Source: Flavobacterium laiguense (GTDB taxonomy: Bacteria > Bacteroidota > Bacteroidia > Flavobacteriales > Flavobacteriaceae). From it: a stretch of 64,000 nt of DNA. The stretch spans positions 1-64,000 of the forward strand of contig NZ_QCZH01000021.1 in assembly GCF_003097655.1 (NCBI RefSeq). Direction: 5' to 3'. Below, piece by piece: positions 17,671 through 27,304 of the stretch. The position numbers and the translations under genes are program-made. Below the pieces are notes generated by a model. That model searched no databases. It had not been told where the DNA came from and worked only from the letters and a program-made list of their open reading frames with translations. The number at the start of each line of letters is the position of its first letter. Positions within the stretch are counted from its first letter, which is position 1.

Positions 17671-19398
17671 TTACCCAATAACTTCTTTAAGTAAACCATC
17701 CGTTTCTTCCTCAATAGCCATAATGTCTTTACGAATTTCTTCTAAGGAACGTAACGGCTTGTATTGATAAAAATATTTGGTAAAGTTAACTTCGTAGCCA
17801 ATATATGTTTTACTGTCGTCTATCCAAGCATCGGGAACGTGTGGCAAAACTTCTTTTTTCATATATTCTTGAAAATCCATTGTCAACGGAATATTCTCTG
17901 TATCACGCAAAGAAGAATCTGGTTTAGGATTTCCTTTTTTATCGGTTACGACCTCGCCTTTCACATTACGTTCAGGTCGCTCTACTGTAACTTTTGCATA
18001 ACCAAAAGCTTTGTTGTCGAATATTTTAGAGTATTCGTTGGGCTTGAAATTACCATATATTTCAGTAATTTCAGCAATCTGTTTTTTGGTTATTTCATTT
18101 CGTTTATTACCTAATGATTTACTCATTTTCTTAAAGAAATCAATAGCATTTATTAGTTGAACTTTTCCTTTTCTTTCAATAGGTTTATGGTTAGATATTA
18201 CCCAAACATAAGTTGAGATTCCAGTATTATAGAACAATTGGTTAGGCAATGCAATTACAGCTTCTAATAGGTCATTTTCGATAATCCATTGGCGAATACT
18301 GCTTTCGTTTTTAGTTTTACTAGGAGAACCAGAAAAGAGTGGTGAACCGTTGAATACCAATGCAAGACGAGAGCCACCTTCTTCAGGACGTTTCATTTTG
18401 CTCATTAGGTGCATTAAGAATAAAAAAGAACCATCACCTACAGAAGGTAATCCAGCACCAAAACGCCCGCCATGTCCTAATTGTTCGTGTTCAGTTTTTA
18501 CAGGTTTAGCAAATTTTTCCCATTTTACCCCAAAAGGAGGATTTGTAATGAGGTAATCAAACTTTTCGTTGGATAATTTATCTTCAGAGATGCTATTTCC
18601 TTTTTTAATGTTGGATGCATTTTGTCCTTTAATCAATAAATCTGATTTACAAATAGCATAGGATTCTGGATTCAATTCTTGTCCAAATACTTCCAGACGT
18701 GCATCTGGATTCAGCTCATTTAAGTATTCTTCAGCAACAGATAACATTCCGCCTGTACCAGCGCAACAATCGTAAATGGTTTTGGTGATTCCTTTTTTGG
18801 TCAAAATATCTCTATCGTTTAAGAACAAGATATTAACCATCAGTTTGATTACCTCACGAGGTGTAAAATGCTCTCCAGCGGTTTCATTAGAAATTTCAGC
18901 AAATTTCCTGATTAATTCTTCAAACATGTACCCCATTTCCATACTAGAGATTCGGTCTGGATGCAGGTCTATTTCTTGAAATCGTTTGATGACCATGAAT
19001 AACAAATTGTTGTCATCCATTTTATTTATTTGGTTTTCAAACTCAAATTGTTCAATAATTTCTCTTGCATCTTCAGAAAAACCGTTGATGTAGTTTCTTA
19101 GGTTTAAAGCAATATTATTTGGGTCAGCAACTAATTTATCAAAAGTAAAATTGCTTCGGTTGTGAAATTTATATCCAGAAGCCTTGTTGAGTAGTAAATC
19201 AAAGTCTTCAATTCCAGTGTTTTTTAGTTGTTCGTGTTTTTTTAAAACCGCTTCTTTTGAGGATTCTAAAACACAATCCAATCTTCTCAGTACGGTTAAT
19301 GGTAGTATTACTTTTCCGTAGTCACTCTGTTTATAATCACCTCTCAATAAGTCAGCAATTGACCATATAAAATTTGCCGATTCTTTAACGTTCTTCAT
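17671..19398 (-). CDS. hsdM: Type I restriction-modification, N6-adenine methyltransferase subunit
   Basis: The protein has 575 residues. The N-terminal HsdM bundle starts with ANFIWSIADLLRGDYKQSDY. The methyltransferase core includes GEHFTPREVIKLMV, DCCAGTGGML (motif I, AdoMet binding) and NPPFGVKW (motif IV, catalytic NPPF). The C-terminus (RSLEEIRKDIMAIEEETDGL) is the helix that contacts HsdS. It modifies adenine in the target recognised by HsdS and is the first gene of the minus-strand defence array. Confidence 0.97.
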   Translation of the reverse strand: MKNVKESANFIWSIADLLRGDYKQSDYGKVILPLTVLRRLDCVLESSKEAVLKKHEQLKNTGIEDFDLLLNKASGYKFHNRSNFTFDKLVADPNNIALNLRNYINGFSEDAREIIEQFEFENQINKMDDNNLLFMVIKRFQEIDLHPDRISSMEMGYMFEELIRKFAEISNETAGEHFTPREVIKLMVNILFLNDRDILTKKGITKTIYDCCAGTGGMLSVAEEYLNELNPDARLEVFGQELNPESYAICKSDLLIKGQNASNIKKGNSISEDKLSNEKFDYLITNPPFGVKWEKFAKPVKTEHEQLGHGGRFGAGLPSVGDGSFLFLMHLMSKMKRPEEGGSRLALVFNGSPLFSGSPSKTKNESSIRQWIIENDLLEAVIALPNQLFYNTGISTYVWVISNHKPIERKGKVQLINAIDFFKKMSKSLGNKRNEITKKQIAEITEIYGNFKPNEYSKIFDNKAFGYAKVTVERPERNVKGEVVTDKKGNPKPDSSLRDTENIPLTMDFQEYMKKEVLPHVPDAWIDDSKTYIGYEVNFTKYFYQYKPLRSLEEIRKDIMAIEEETDGLLKEVIG

Positions 19399-19963
19399 GT
19401 TTTATTTTGGATTGATATAGTATTTTAATGTTCAATTTATAGATAGATTAATTTATAAACTGATAAAAATGTCCATTGATTAATGTAACTTTTGGCTAAA
19501 AGTAAGCAAAATAATGAATTGGAAATAGGATTTTTACCTGAAAAATGGAGTGAGTGAGAACACCGTATTGAATGTAATTGAAAAAACAGCTTAAAACAAC
19601 TCAAAATCAGCTTTTTCCCACATACCATGATAGAGCAGTTACCCACGTATCTGAATCCGTTTTGGTACCATAAAATCGATTAAAAGTTGATTTTTAGTAC
19701 AAAAAAGTAAAAGTTTTTATTGTTTAAGTATTGACAATATCAGAATGTTTCATTATAATTGAGTGTATTTGATATTCATCTAATTCTGGACTCAATTTAA
19801 TAAATAATTGACAAAATGGATTTTTAGATAAACATTCAGATATTTATAAAAGTAGTCGGAAATGATTGCCTTGGGTGCTGGGATAAAAGATAGGCATATC
19901 TCCCAGCTTCTCTCACCAAGTAAAAATGAGAGAACAATAACGAGAGAATAATATTACCCTTTA
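19399..19963. other. Long intergenic control region between hsdM and the VirE_N gene
   Basis: About 565 bp of AT-rich DNA without a convincing gene. It must hold the divergent promoters of hsdM and the 19964 gene. The last 90 bp carry two adjacent hairpins (listed separately). Apart from these I see no repeat, tRNA or ORF worth calling. Confidence 0.6.
19877..19932. repeat. Two adjacent hairpins upstream of the VirE_N-type gene
   Basis: Hairpin 1 has arms GCTGGGA (19877-19883) and TCCCAGC (19901-19907) with a 17-nt loop. Hairpin 2 has arms CTCTCA (19910-19915) and TGAGAG (19927-19932). They lie 30-90 bp before the start at 19964. They could be a leader structure, an operator or part of a replication/recombination site. 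Confidence 0.5.
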
Positions 19964-21535
19964 ATGCTAACTATTAACCAGTTTAAAAATGTAAAAAACT
20001 CATTTATAGACAAAAACGTAACGATTGATGAAGTCTTTTCGACAATCAAAAATGGTGACTCAAATTTAGAAACAATTTTAGCCATCAGAAAACTTGGTAA
20101 ATCATCTTCAATTTACCAAAAGACTAAAACCCATAACATTCCAACTTTTCGATTTAACTTTAAATTTGAAGGTAAAGCAACAAACGAAACAATAATTGAA
20201 CCAACTGGTTTAATATATATTGATGTCGATGACAGCACTACTATTGATTTGACCAATCCACACATTTATGCTTGTTGGAAATCACTTTCTGAAACGGGAT
20301 TAGGAATACTAGTTAAAGTTGATGGTTTATCTCTTAATAACTTCAAAGATACTTATCATGGAATTGGTAATATGTTAGGTATTCCAATGGATTTAGGAGC
20401 ATGTAAAGCTACACAACAGAATGTATTGACGTATGACGCTAATTTGTATCATAACAATGAATCTCTTACTTTTCAAGCAATTAATAAAAAGGTATCATTT
20501 ACTCCCATACAGGAGGGAGAGAAGAGAGAAAGACTTATAACAGTAAATGACACCTTTTTACAATCAGATAAAATAAGATTCAATAATATTGATGATTACT
20601 TTAAGGGTACTGATGGTGACTATATTGTGTTTGATAAGAAGAAAAATTTATGTATCCCATTTATACCAAAAAGAATTGAAGTTGGTCAACGGAACAGAAC
20701 CATGTTTGGTGTGTTATCCCAATACGCACTTTTGAACCCAACTAAGGAAATTGGTTTTTTAATGGCATGTGCCAACGAAATAAATAAGCATTTTACTCAA
20801 AAATATGACCCAGAAAAAATTCAATCAATTGTTGCTGGTGTTATCAAAAAACGCAAAGAAGGAACACTAGAGACATACTTGAACAAGGAAAGAAGAATTC
20901 TCTTTAACCCAAATAAAAAAATATCTAAAGAAGAAAAGCAAAAAATGACCGCTGTATTAATGGGTAAAATAAAAACTGATAAGACTCAAAAATCTATCAA
21001 TGATACCATTGAGGACTGGAATTTTCAAAGTGATGGTAAAATAACCCAAGAAAAAATCACTAAAAAGCTTAATAAAAGTCTAGCTACCATTAAACGTAAC
21101 TGGTCTCCATTTAAAGAATTAGTTTCAGAATTAAATAACAGCTCTAAAGAAGATTTGATGATTAAGGATAAACTAATAGTGTCAGCAAAAGAAGATTCTC
21201 CAGAGGTGCTTAAAATCGATTCTAAAACAGTAATAGACAACCAAATTGAAAATATTCAGTCATTGCCACCACATCATAAAGAACTAATAACAAAACAAGT
21301 ACCAACAATAATAAACTCAACAATAAGTGTTGAAAGATTTATACACAATTGTAAGTATAAATTTGGTAGCTATGTTGCAGATAAAAGATTTGATACATTA
21401 AAAAAAGACCTAGAAGAAATTTGGAATCTGAAATTCATGAATGAAGTTACTGAAGAAATTAGAAATTATATCAACTCGCAGATTGACTATTCAAATGAAA
21501 ATGGCTCGTACATAAAATTACAACTATTAAAATAA
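19964..21535 (+). CDS. VirE_N/BT4734-like mobile-element replication protein
   Basis: The protein has 523 residues. The N-terminal domain contains TGLIYIDVDD (81-90) followed by SLSETGLGILVKVDG. This is the VirE_N/BT4734-like pattern with acidic residues as in primase folds, common on Bacteroidetes integrative elements. A central helical segment (YDPEKIQSIVAGVIKKRKEG) resembles the primase C-terminal helical domain. The last third is Lys-rich and predicted helical, with a HTH-like stretch (ITQEKITKKLNKSLATIKRN). It likely takes part in replication of the element. The next gene overlaps its stop by one base. Confidence 0.7.
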   Translation: MLTINQFKNVKNSFIDKNVTIDEVFSTIKNGDSNLETILAIRKLGKSSSIYQKTKTHNIPTFRFNFKFEGKATNETIIEPTGLIYIDVDDSTTIDLTNPHIYACWKSLSETGLGILVKVDGLSLNNFKDTYHGIGNMLGIPMDLGACKATQQNVLTYDANLYHNNESLTFQAINKKVSFTPIQEGEKRERLITVNDTFLQSDKIRFNNIDDYFKGTDGDYIVFDKKKNLCIPFIPKRIEVGQRNRTMFGVLSQYALLNPTKEIGFLMACANEINKHFTQKYDPEKIQSIVAGVIKKRKEGTLETYLNKERRILFNPNKKISKEEKQKMTAVLMGKIKTDKTQKSINDTIEDWNFQSDGKITQEKITKKLNKSLATIKRNWSPFKELVSELNNSSKEDLMIKDKLIVSAKEDSPEVLKIDSKTVIDNQIENIQSLPPHHKELITKQVPTIINSTISVERFIHNCKYKFGSYVADKRFDTLKKDLEEIWNLKFMNEVTEEIRNYINSQIDYSNENGSYIKLQLLK

Positions 21536-21825
21536 TGAAATTAAAAGAAAAAAAAATGAACTCAAAATTATTAAAACTTAAAACTATTGGGAGTACTGAA
21601 AAATTAGTGCTTATGCTCATACTGGATTTTCCTTCTATTGGAATATTCAATCTAAGAGCTGGGGATATGGCAAAAGAACTTGGAACTACCAGAAAAATAA
21701 TCCTAGAAACAATAGAAAACTTACGTGTAGTTGGATATATCAAAACCAAAGTAGTTTCAGAATGTTATTCAAGAACGACTGAATTAACTTCAGATTTTTT
21801 GATGCTTATAAATGAAGGGGGATAA
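21535..21825 (+). CDS. Small winged-helix-like protein
   Basis: The protein has 96 residues and overlaps the upstream stop by one base (TAATGA arrangement), so translation is coupled. The pattern GSTEKLVLMLILDFPSIGIF, then AGDMAKELGTTRKIILETIE, then NLRVVGYIKTKVV fits a winged helix-turn-helix. It may bind DNA together with the VirE_N-type protein. An alternative start is Met8 (MNSKLLKLK). It is the last gene of the island before core genes resume. Confidence 0.65.
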   Translation: MKLKEKKMNSKLLKLKTIGSTEKLVLMLILDFPSIGIFNLRAGDMAKELGTTRKIILETIENLRVVGYIKTKVVSECYSRTTELTSDFLMLINEGG

Positions 21826-21893
21826 AGTTTTATAAATATAAAAGATAATTATCTATTTAAGATGATATTCTTAAACAAGTTTAAATAATCACT

Positions 21894-21901
21894 TACCTTT
21901 G
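21894..21901 (+). promoter_or_regulatory. Promoter -7 box of dus
   Basis: TACCTTTG matches the Bacteroidetes -7 consensus TAnnTTTG, 17 bp before the ATG at 21919. No clear TTTG lies at -33. Confidence 0.6.
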
Positions 21902-21918
21902 CACCTTTAGAAATAATT

Positions 21919-22926
21919 ATGAGTTTTACCCTGCTTTCCTCACCTTTACAAGGATTTACCGATTTCCGTTTTAGAAATGCTCAAAATAAATTTTTCGGTG
22001 GAATCGATACTTTTTATTCTCCATATATCCGTTTGAATGGAAAACTTGAAATAAAAAATTCCTATCACCGTGATTTGCTTCCTGAAAATAATGAAGGATT
22101 AGAAGTTATACCACAAGTACTAACCAACGATGCTGATGAATTTTTATTTGTTGCTAAATACGTACAGTCATTAGGCTATAAAGAGCTAAACTGGAATTTA
22201 GGATGCCCCTACCCAATGGTTGCTAGACCAAAGAATCCACCAAATATTGCTGGACAAAAGCAGTCCGCATTGTCTCAAATCGCAAACAAATGTGGCATGG
22301 GTTCTGGTCTTATCAGTAATACCGAGAAAATCAATCACATTCTTGATAGAGCACACTCAGAAACCGACATAATTGTATCGATGAAAATGCGTTTGGGGTA
22401 CGATACTACTGAAGAAATTCTTGATGTTTTACCTATTTTAGACACTTACCCTATTAAGAATATTGCCATACATGCCCGCACAGGGAAACAACTATATAAA
22501 GGAGGCGTACATCTGGATGCGTTTCAGCAATGTATTGACAACACCAAACACAAATTGTATTATAACGGTGATATTACTTCGGTGGCTAAATTCCATGAAA
22601 TGCAACAACGCTTTCCCACCATAGACCATTGGATGATTGGAAGAGGATTGATTGCAGATCCTTTTTTGCCGAGTATGATAAAAAGCAATGCTTTAGAATA
22701 TCCTGAAAATAAAATGGAATTGTTCAGTGCTTTCCATGATACTCTTTATGAAGGATACAGTGAGTCATTATCTGGACAAACTCATATTCTACTAAAAATG
22801 CACCACCTATGGGAATACTTTTCGGTTATATTTTCGAATCCCCATAAAGTTCATAAAAACATCAAAAAATCCAAAAGCATCAAAAATTATGAAGCTACGG
22901 TTAAAGAAGTTATAGCTAAAGGATAG
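21919..22926 (+). CDS. dus: tRNA-dihydrouridine synthase
   Basis: The protein has 335 residues and is an FMN-dependent TIM barrel that reduces uridine in the tRNA D-loop. SSPLQGFTDFRFRNA at the N-terminus is the FMN-site start. NWNLGCPYPMVARP holds the catalytic Cys. VSMKMRLGY and IAIHARTGKQLYKGG are the strands with substrate-contact residues, and MIGRGLIADPF is the phosphate-binding loop. Length and motifs match the DusC-like branch. It is the first core gene right of the island, with its own promoter and a terminator downstream. Confidence 0.93.
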   Translation: MSFTLLSSPLQGFTDFRFRNAQNKFFGGIDTFYSPYIRLNGKLEIKNSYHRDLLPENNEGLEVIPQVLTNDADEFLFVAKYVQSLGYKELNWNLGCPYPMVARPKNPPNIAGQKQSALSQIANKCGMGSGLISNTEKINHILDRAHSETDIIVSMKMRLGYDTTEEILDVLPILDTYPIKNIAIHARTGKQLYKGGVHLDAFQQCIDNTKHKLYYNGDITSVAKFHEMQQRFPTIDHWMIGRGLIADPFLPSMIKSNALEYPENKMELFSAFHDTLYEGYSESLSGQTHILLKMHHLWEYFSVIFSNPHKVHKNIKKSKSIKNYEATVKEVIAKG

Positions 22927-22957
22927 TTTTTGGTTTTTGGTCAAAATATAACACCCA

Positions 22958-22987
22958 AAAAAGAGTTTGACTAGCAAACTCTTTTTT
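22958..22987 (+). terminator. Terminator of dus
   Basis: AAAGAGTTTG and CAAACTCTTT form a perfect 10-bp stem around a 5-nt loop, followed by a T-run. Confidence 0.85.
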
Positions 22988-23033
22988 TATAACTGAATAC
23001 TAAAAACTGATCACTGATCACTTCCTTAATAAA

Positions 23034-23579
23034 CTATCCCTTAATCCAATTCACCACTTCAGGATCGGTTGGCAAGGTTTTTGGAGAAATTACTTTTTCT
23101 AACTCCCCTTTTTCATTGATAAGGTACTTTTGAAAATTCCATTGTACTTCTGAATCCTCTAAACCATTTTTAGATTTTTGAGTCAAAAATTGATAAACGG
23201 CACACATATCCTCCCCTTTTACAGAAACCTTGTCCATCATAGGAAAGGTAACCCCATAATTCAATTGGCAGAAAGTGGCAATTTCTTCATTGGTTCCAGG
23301 TTCTTGTGAAGCAAAATTATTGGCTGGAAAACCTACAATCACAAAACCTTTGGTTGAATATACTTTATACAAAGCTTCTAAATCTTTATATTGAGGCGTT
23401 AACCCGCATTTTGAGGCGGTATTGACAATCATTACTTTTTTGCCTTTTAGAGTGGCAAAATCAAAAGTCTTTCCAGATAAATCTTCTACTTTAAATTGAT
23501 AAATATTTTGTTTCACTTGAGCTTGTATTTGAATATTAAAAAAGAACATTGCGCAGATCGCTACTACTATTTTTTTCAT
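23034..23579 (-). CDS. Secreted glutathione peroxidase-like thiol peroxidase
   Basis: The protein has 181 residues. The signal peptide (residues 1-20) ends at QIQAQ. The peroxidatic Cys58 sits in VNTASKCGLTPQ. GFPANNFASQEPG supplies the conserved Gln, and VQWNFQKYLI the Trp/Asn of the active site. As in most bacterial homologues Cys replaces selenocysteine, and thioredoxin-type reductants are likely used. With the signal peptide it should act in the periplasm on hydroperoxides. It is monocistronic, with a terminator-like hairpin of the neighbouring operon upstream. Confidence 0.93.
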   Translation of the reverse strand: MKKIVVAICAMFFFNIQIQAQVKQNIYQFKVEDLSGKTFDFATLKGKKVMIVNTASKCGLTPQYKDLEALYKVYSTKGFVIVGFPANNFASQEPGTNEEIATFCQLNYGVTFPMMDKVSVKGEDMCAVYQFLTQKSKNGLEDSEVQWNFQKYLINEKGELEKVISPKTLPTDPEVVNWIKG

Positions 23580-23659
23580 GTGTTTATTTTTATATAAAAT
23601 TAATCAAATATTTGTGTTATCATAAATTATTTTACTTGAACAAAAGTTAATTAAAACAG

Positions 23660-23691
23660 AAAACCCAGTATCAATAAAGATGCTGGGTTTT
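23660..23691 (-). terminator. Terminator of the DUF4331/TonB receptor operon
   Basis: AAAACCCAG...ATC pairs with GAT...CTGGGTTTT around a short loop, just downstream of the receptor stop on the minus strand. Confidence 0.7.
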
Positions 23692-23714
23692 CAAACAAAC
23701 AAATTAAATTAGGA

Positions 23715-25928
23715 CTAAAATTTGTAGAGCACTCCAACTTTCAAGAAAAATGGTGCTCCTGGTGTAAAATGAATTTCTTCTACACTGGCCGTTTCGTTCT
23801 TCAATCTGGATTCTGTGGCAAATTGGGTTTCATTCCATTCCGAGTTAAATAAATTTTCAACCGTTACTCCAAAGACTATTTTTTTGAAGGTATAATTGAC
23901 ATTGAAATCAGTTATAAAATAGCCTTTTGCCACTATCGAATTATTTTCATTGGCAGGTCGGTCATCCATATATCTGTAACGTAAACCTCCCGAAAACTTT
24001 TTCCAGTTTTGAAAACTTAACCCACCGGTAGAGGTAAAATCTGGTGCCAGCGGAATGTAATTCTGCCCATTCGGCTCATTAATACTTCTGGCATGCGTAT
24101 AATTGGCATCAAAATTAAAAAAGAAATAATTACTTAACTGATAGCGAATCCCTAAATCAAAACCAGCTCTACTTGTTTCTCCCCTTGGTTCAACAACTCC
24201 TGCATCGCCTACATAAACAAATTCTTGTTGCAAATACAAATACCACAAAGCCGAATTGACAATCAATCTAGGGAAAGGTTTCCATATTGTACCAATGTCT
24301 GTCCCAATTGCCTTTGGCAAAATTTCGTCTCCATTATTAGCAATCACAACTCGGGCATCATTTGAATGAAAACCCATTCCCGTTTTGAAATAAAATTGCA
24401 AATCATTGTTTTGGGAATACGCAACATTCATTTTTGGAGATACTTTTACTTGACTTTCTGTCTGTGTCATGTAATTACCCGCTAACTTATCCTGATAACC
24501 AAATTTAAAATAATCCAATCGAACAGCAGGATTGATCAACCATTTCCCCAAACGAATCTCAGTATTCAAATAACTAAAAACATTTGACTCGTCTATATCT
24601 CCCAATTTAATTGTTTCCAAAGTGGTAATTCTATTCAAGGTATGAGATAATTCAGTATTTGTTGTCGCATCGTTGCGGACACCAAATCCCAATTGAAATA
24701 ACAAATCAACCGATTCTTTATTGATGTTTTTATTCAATTCTGCGTTGATTCCATATAGATTTCTATACTCTATTTGCTTAATCTGATCACCATTGACAGG
24801 ATCTTCCAAGAAAAAAGTAAAGTTGGAAAATAATTCAAATTTATAATTCGAATAAAAAGTACTGGCTTTCAAAAACGTATTTTCATCAATTGGTTTGCGG
24901 AATGAAACATAAAAATTAGATCTCGAAGTAGCTCCTCCTTCTGTATCATCTACCGATCCAAATCTGGAAATAGTTCCATCATCGACCAGTCGTTGTGGAA
25001 TTTGACCCGAAGTATCCCACTTGCTGGTGAAGCGAGAAGCAATAATAGAAAACCGACTATTATCTTCTAAAACAAATGAATATTTTCCAAACAAATTGAT
25101 TCGGTTGAAATTTTGTGGAGAAACAAATGGACCATCAGTAAGAATATATTCGGTAGCAATATAAGCACTTTGCTTTTTGTTGCTTCCCAAAAGATCAAAC
25201 AAACCCACCGTTCTAAACGTATTAAATTGCCCTACTTCAACTCCGATACTGCTAAAATCCAGCTTTTCTTTTGTGCCAAAATCAACATATCCGGCCGTTG
25301 CAAAATCACCTTTACTGGCATAATAAGTCCCTTTTCCAAAATCAATTTTATCTACTGTTTCCGGAATTACAAAATGCAAATCGGCGTACCCTTGTCCGTG
25401 TGCATGCGAAACCATATTTACTGGCATACCATCTACATTAATCGCGATATCCGTGCCATGATCGATATCAAAACCACGTAAAAAAATTTGTTCCGCTTTT
25501 CCTCCTCCTGCATGCTGACCGATAAATAATCCTGGAACTTTTCGCAAAATTTCCTGCGATGAATTGACAGGTGTGGTTTCCAAATCAATTTTGGAAATCA
25601 CATTTATCGCTGCTATTTTTGACTGAATGACCACTTCCTCCAGTTTAAAACTACCACTTTCCATCAGAATAGTTCTTTCAGAATCCGTAATCGTATAGTC
25701 CGTTTTTTTATGTCCCAATGCACTTACATTAAGAACATCTCCAACATTGGATTTATCAATACTAAAATTTCCAATTTCATCAGTATGTGAATGGGTATTC
25801 GATTTTGGATTGGTAATGGTTGCATTTTCTATTGGTTTTCCGTTTTCATCAATAACAAAGCCTTTTTGAATCTGACTGAATGCATTTAAACCAAATAGAA
25901 CCAAAAAAATCAGTATATATTTTTTCAT
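23715..25928 (-). CDS. TonB-dependent outer membrane receptor
   Basis: The protein has 737 residues. A signal peptide (1-18, ending NAFSQ) is followed by a CarboxypepD_reg-like beta-sandwich (about 20-95: GFVIDENGKPIENATITNPK). The plug domain includes VPGLFIGQHAGGGKAEQIF and LRGFDIDHGTDIAINVDGMP. The rest is a 22-strand barrel closing with FFLKVGVLYKF. His residues in the plug loop (MVSHAHGQGYADLH) might contact a metal or cofactor. It starts 7 bp after the TPR gene, in an operon with two DUF4331 proteins and opposite an ECF sigma pair, so it probably imports the compound sensed there. The substrate is unknown. Confidence 0.93.
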   Translation of the reverse strand: MKKYILIFLVLFGLNAFSQIQKGFVIDENGKPIENATITNPKSNTHSHTDEIGNFSIDKSNVGDVLNVSALGHKKTDYTITDSERTILMESGSFKLEEVVIQSKIAAINVISKIDLETTPVNSSQEILRKVPGLFIGQHAGGGKAEQIFLRGFDIDHGTDIAINVDGMPVNMVSHAHGQGYADLHFVIPETVDKIDFGKGTYYASKGDFATAGYVDFGTKEKLDFSSIGVEVGQFNTFRTVGLFDLLGSNKKQSAYIATEYILTDGPFVSPQNFNRINLFGKYSFVLEDNSRFSIIASRFTSKWDTSGQIPQRLVDDGTISRFGSVDDTEGGATSRSNFYVSFRKPIDENTFLKASTFYSNYKFELFSNFTFFLEDPVNGDQIKQIEYRNLYGINAELNKNINKESVDLLFQLGFGVRNDATTNTELSHTLNRITTLETIKLGDIDESNVFSYLNTEIRLGKWLINPAVRLDYFKFGYQDKLAGNYMTQTESQVKVSPKMNVAYSQNNDLQFYFKTGMGFHSNDARVVIANNGDEILPKAIGTDIGTIWKPFPRLIVNSALWYLYLQQEFVYVGDAGVVEPRGETSRAGFDLGIRYQLSNYFFFNFDANYTHARSINEPNGQNYIPLAPDFTSTGGLSFQNWKKFSGGLRYRYMDDRPANENNSIVAKGYFITDFNVNYTFKKIVFGVTVENLFNSEWNETQFATESRLKNETASVEEIHFTPGAPFFLKVGVLYKF

Positions 25929-25935
25929 TTCTCAA

Positions 25936-27228
25936 TTACAATTGCATCACCTTTTTTTCCAAAGTTGGTCCTAATTCATAAGTGCTACCCAATAATTCTT
26001 CTTTGATTGGTTTTACTTTTTCGATACTATTATTTGATTTATAAATCATAGCCAAGTGGTATTGTACTTTAGGTTCAAAGGATTTACCAACAACATATTT
26101 TTGGGCAATTTCCAAAGCTTTTTTATTTTGCCCCAAATTCAGATACGACCAAGCCAATAAATCATAAGAATCTGGAGTTGGTCGGTGATCAATTTCGACT
26201 TTAGCAATTTCTAGCGCTTTTGAAGCTGTAGCTTTTGTATCGGCATAAATCAAAACATTGTATTTATTGTACATCGCTCCGTAATTATACTTCTTGAGCA
26301 TTGAAAAGTAAGCGTTTCTATTCGCTACTTCCATTGACTTATCTCCGCTGAATTCTGCGATTTGTGATTTCAATAAATAAAAATCTGGTGTATCATGTTT
26401 TTTGGCGATAGCCGTAATAATTCTGTTCGCTTCGGTGGTATTTCTTTCGTGCGAAAAAACGATCCAGGCAATCCCTTTCAAGGCATACGAATAATTAGGA
26501 TCTATTTCCAGGGTTTTCAAATAACTATCATACGATTCCTGTATTCGGCCTGCATGTCCATAAAAATCACCTAAATTAGAATACGACCAAATTTTCAATG
26601 TTTTATTATCGTCTTTTATCGATATGTCTCGAGCTTTTTCCATAAATGTTATTGCGGTCTTCAAATCCCCTTTATGGTCATTCCATTTGGCCAAACGAAT
26701 TAAATAATCATAATCATTCATTTCTCGAATAGCATTTAGGTTTTTCAGCGCTTCAGGATAATTCCCCACTTCCATTTGCACATCAAACAGTAATTTTTGA
26801 GTCTCTTTTCGTCCTTCACCAATGGCTAATGCTTTATTGGCAAGATTCAAAGCTTCTTTAAAACGATGTTGAGAAATATAATTTCGAGCAAGCGCTCGAA
26901 TGGTCGATACACGAGAATATTTATAAGCTTCATTATACTTTGTCAACAATTCCTCCGATTTGTATAAATCTTTAATGTTTCCTGTATATTGAAAAAGAGT
27001 TCCATAATTGGCAGCTAGCATTCCTAAATACATTGCTTGATTGGGTGCTGTATCAAATTTTGTTTGCCAGAAATTAATTTCACGGTTGGCAAAATCAATG
27101 GATTTATTGTCTTTTATGTTTAGGTATTTCTCGTAGTCCGAAGTTTGTGTAATTTGAGAAGGTGTATTGGTACAACTGTTCAGCATTGCTACAAAAAACA
27201 ATAACGGTATTATTTTTAAATTCTTCAT
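25936..27228 (-). CDS. TPR-repeat lipoprotein
   Basis: The protein has 430 residues. The signal MKNLKIIPLLFFVAMLNS is followed by lipobox Cys19. Several tetratricopeptide repeats span about residues 70-400, for example AEELLTKYN-like pairs, SYLKTLEIDPNYSYALKGIA and PDSYDLLAWSYLNLGQNKKA. TPR lipoproteins act as assembly or interaction scaffolds in the periplasm. It lies between the DUF4331 genes and the receptor (7 bp gap to the latter) and is probably needed for the same transport or sensing process. The function is inferred from context. Confidence 0.88.
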   Translation of the reverse strand: MKNLKIIPLLFFVAMLNSCTNTPSQITQTSDYEKYLNIKDNKSIDFANREINFWQTKFDTAPNQAMYLGMLAANYGTLFQYTGNIKDLYKSEELLTKYNEAYKYSRVSTIRALARNYISQHRFKEALNLANKALAIGEGRKETQKLLFDVQMEVGNYPEALKNLNAIREMNDYDYLIRLAKWNDHKGDLKTAITFMEKARDISIKDDNKTLKIWSYSNLGDFYGHAGRIQESYDSYLKTLEIDPNYSYALKGIAWIVFSHERNTTEANRIITAIAKKHDTPDFYLLKSQIAEFSGDKSMEVANRNAYFSMLKKYNYGAMYNKYNVLIYADTKATASKALEIAKVEIDHRPTPDSYDLLAWSYLNLGQNKKALEIAQKYVVGKSFEPKVQYHLAMIYKSNNSIEKVKPIKEELLGSTYELGPTLEKKVMQL

Positions 27229-27255
27229 AATCTAATTTTGTTTGTTTGTTTTGAA

Positions 27256-27297
27256 AAAAAACAGAGCAAGCAGTCCAAAACCTACTCTGTTTTTTTA
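27256..27297 (-). terminator. Hairpin after the DUF4331 pair
   Basis: AAACAGAG and CTCTGTTT flank a loop of about 20 nt, with an A-run before and a T-run after. It separates the DUF4331 genes from the TPR and receptor genes and may attenuate transcription into them. Confidence 0.65.
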
Positions 27298-27304
27298 TAA
27301 AATA

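Noticed and set aside
19437..19646. Minus-strand 69-codon frame upstream of hsdM
   Set aside because: Composition and lack of start context suggest chance; its Cys/Ser/Phe-rich peptide fits random AT-rich DNA.
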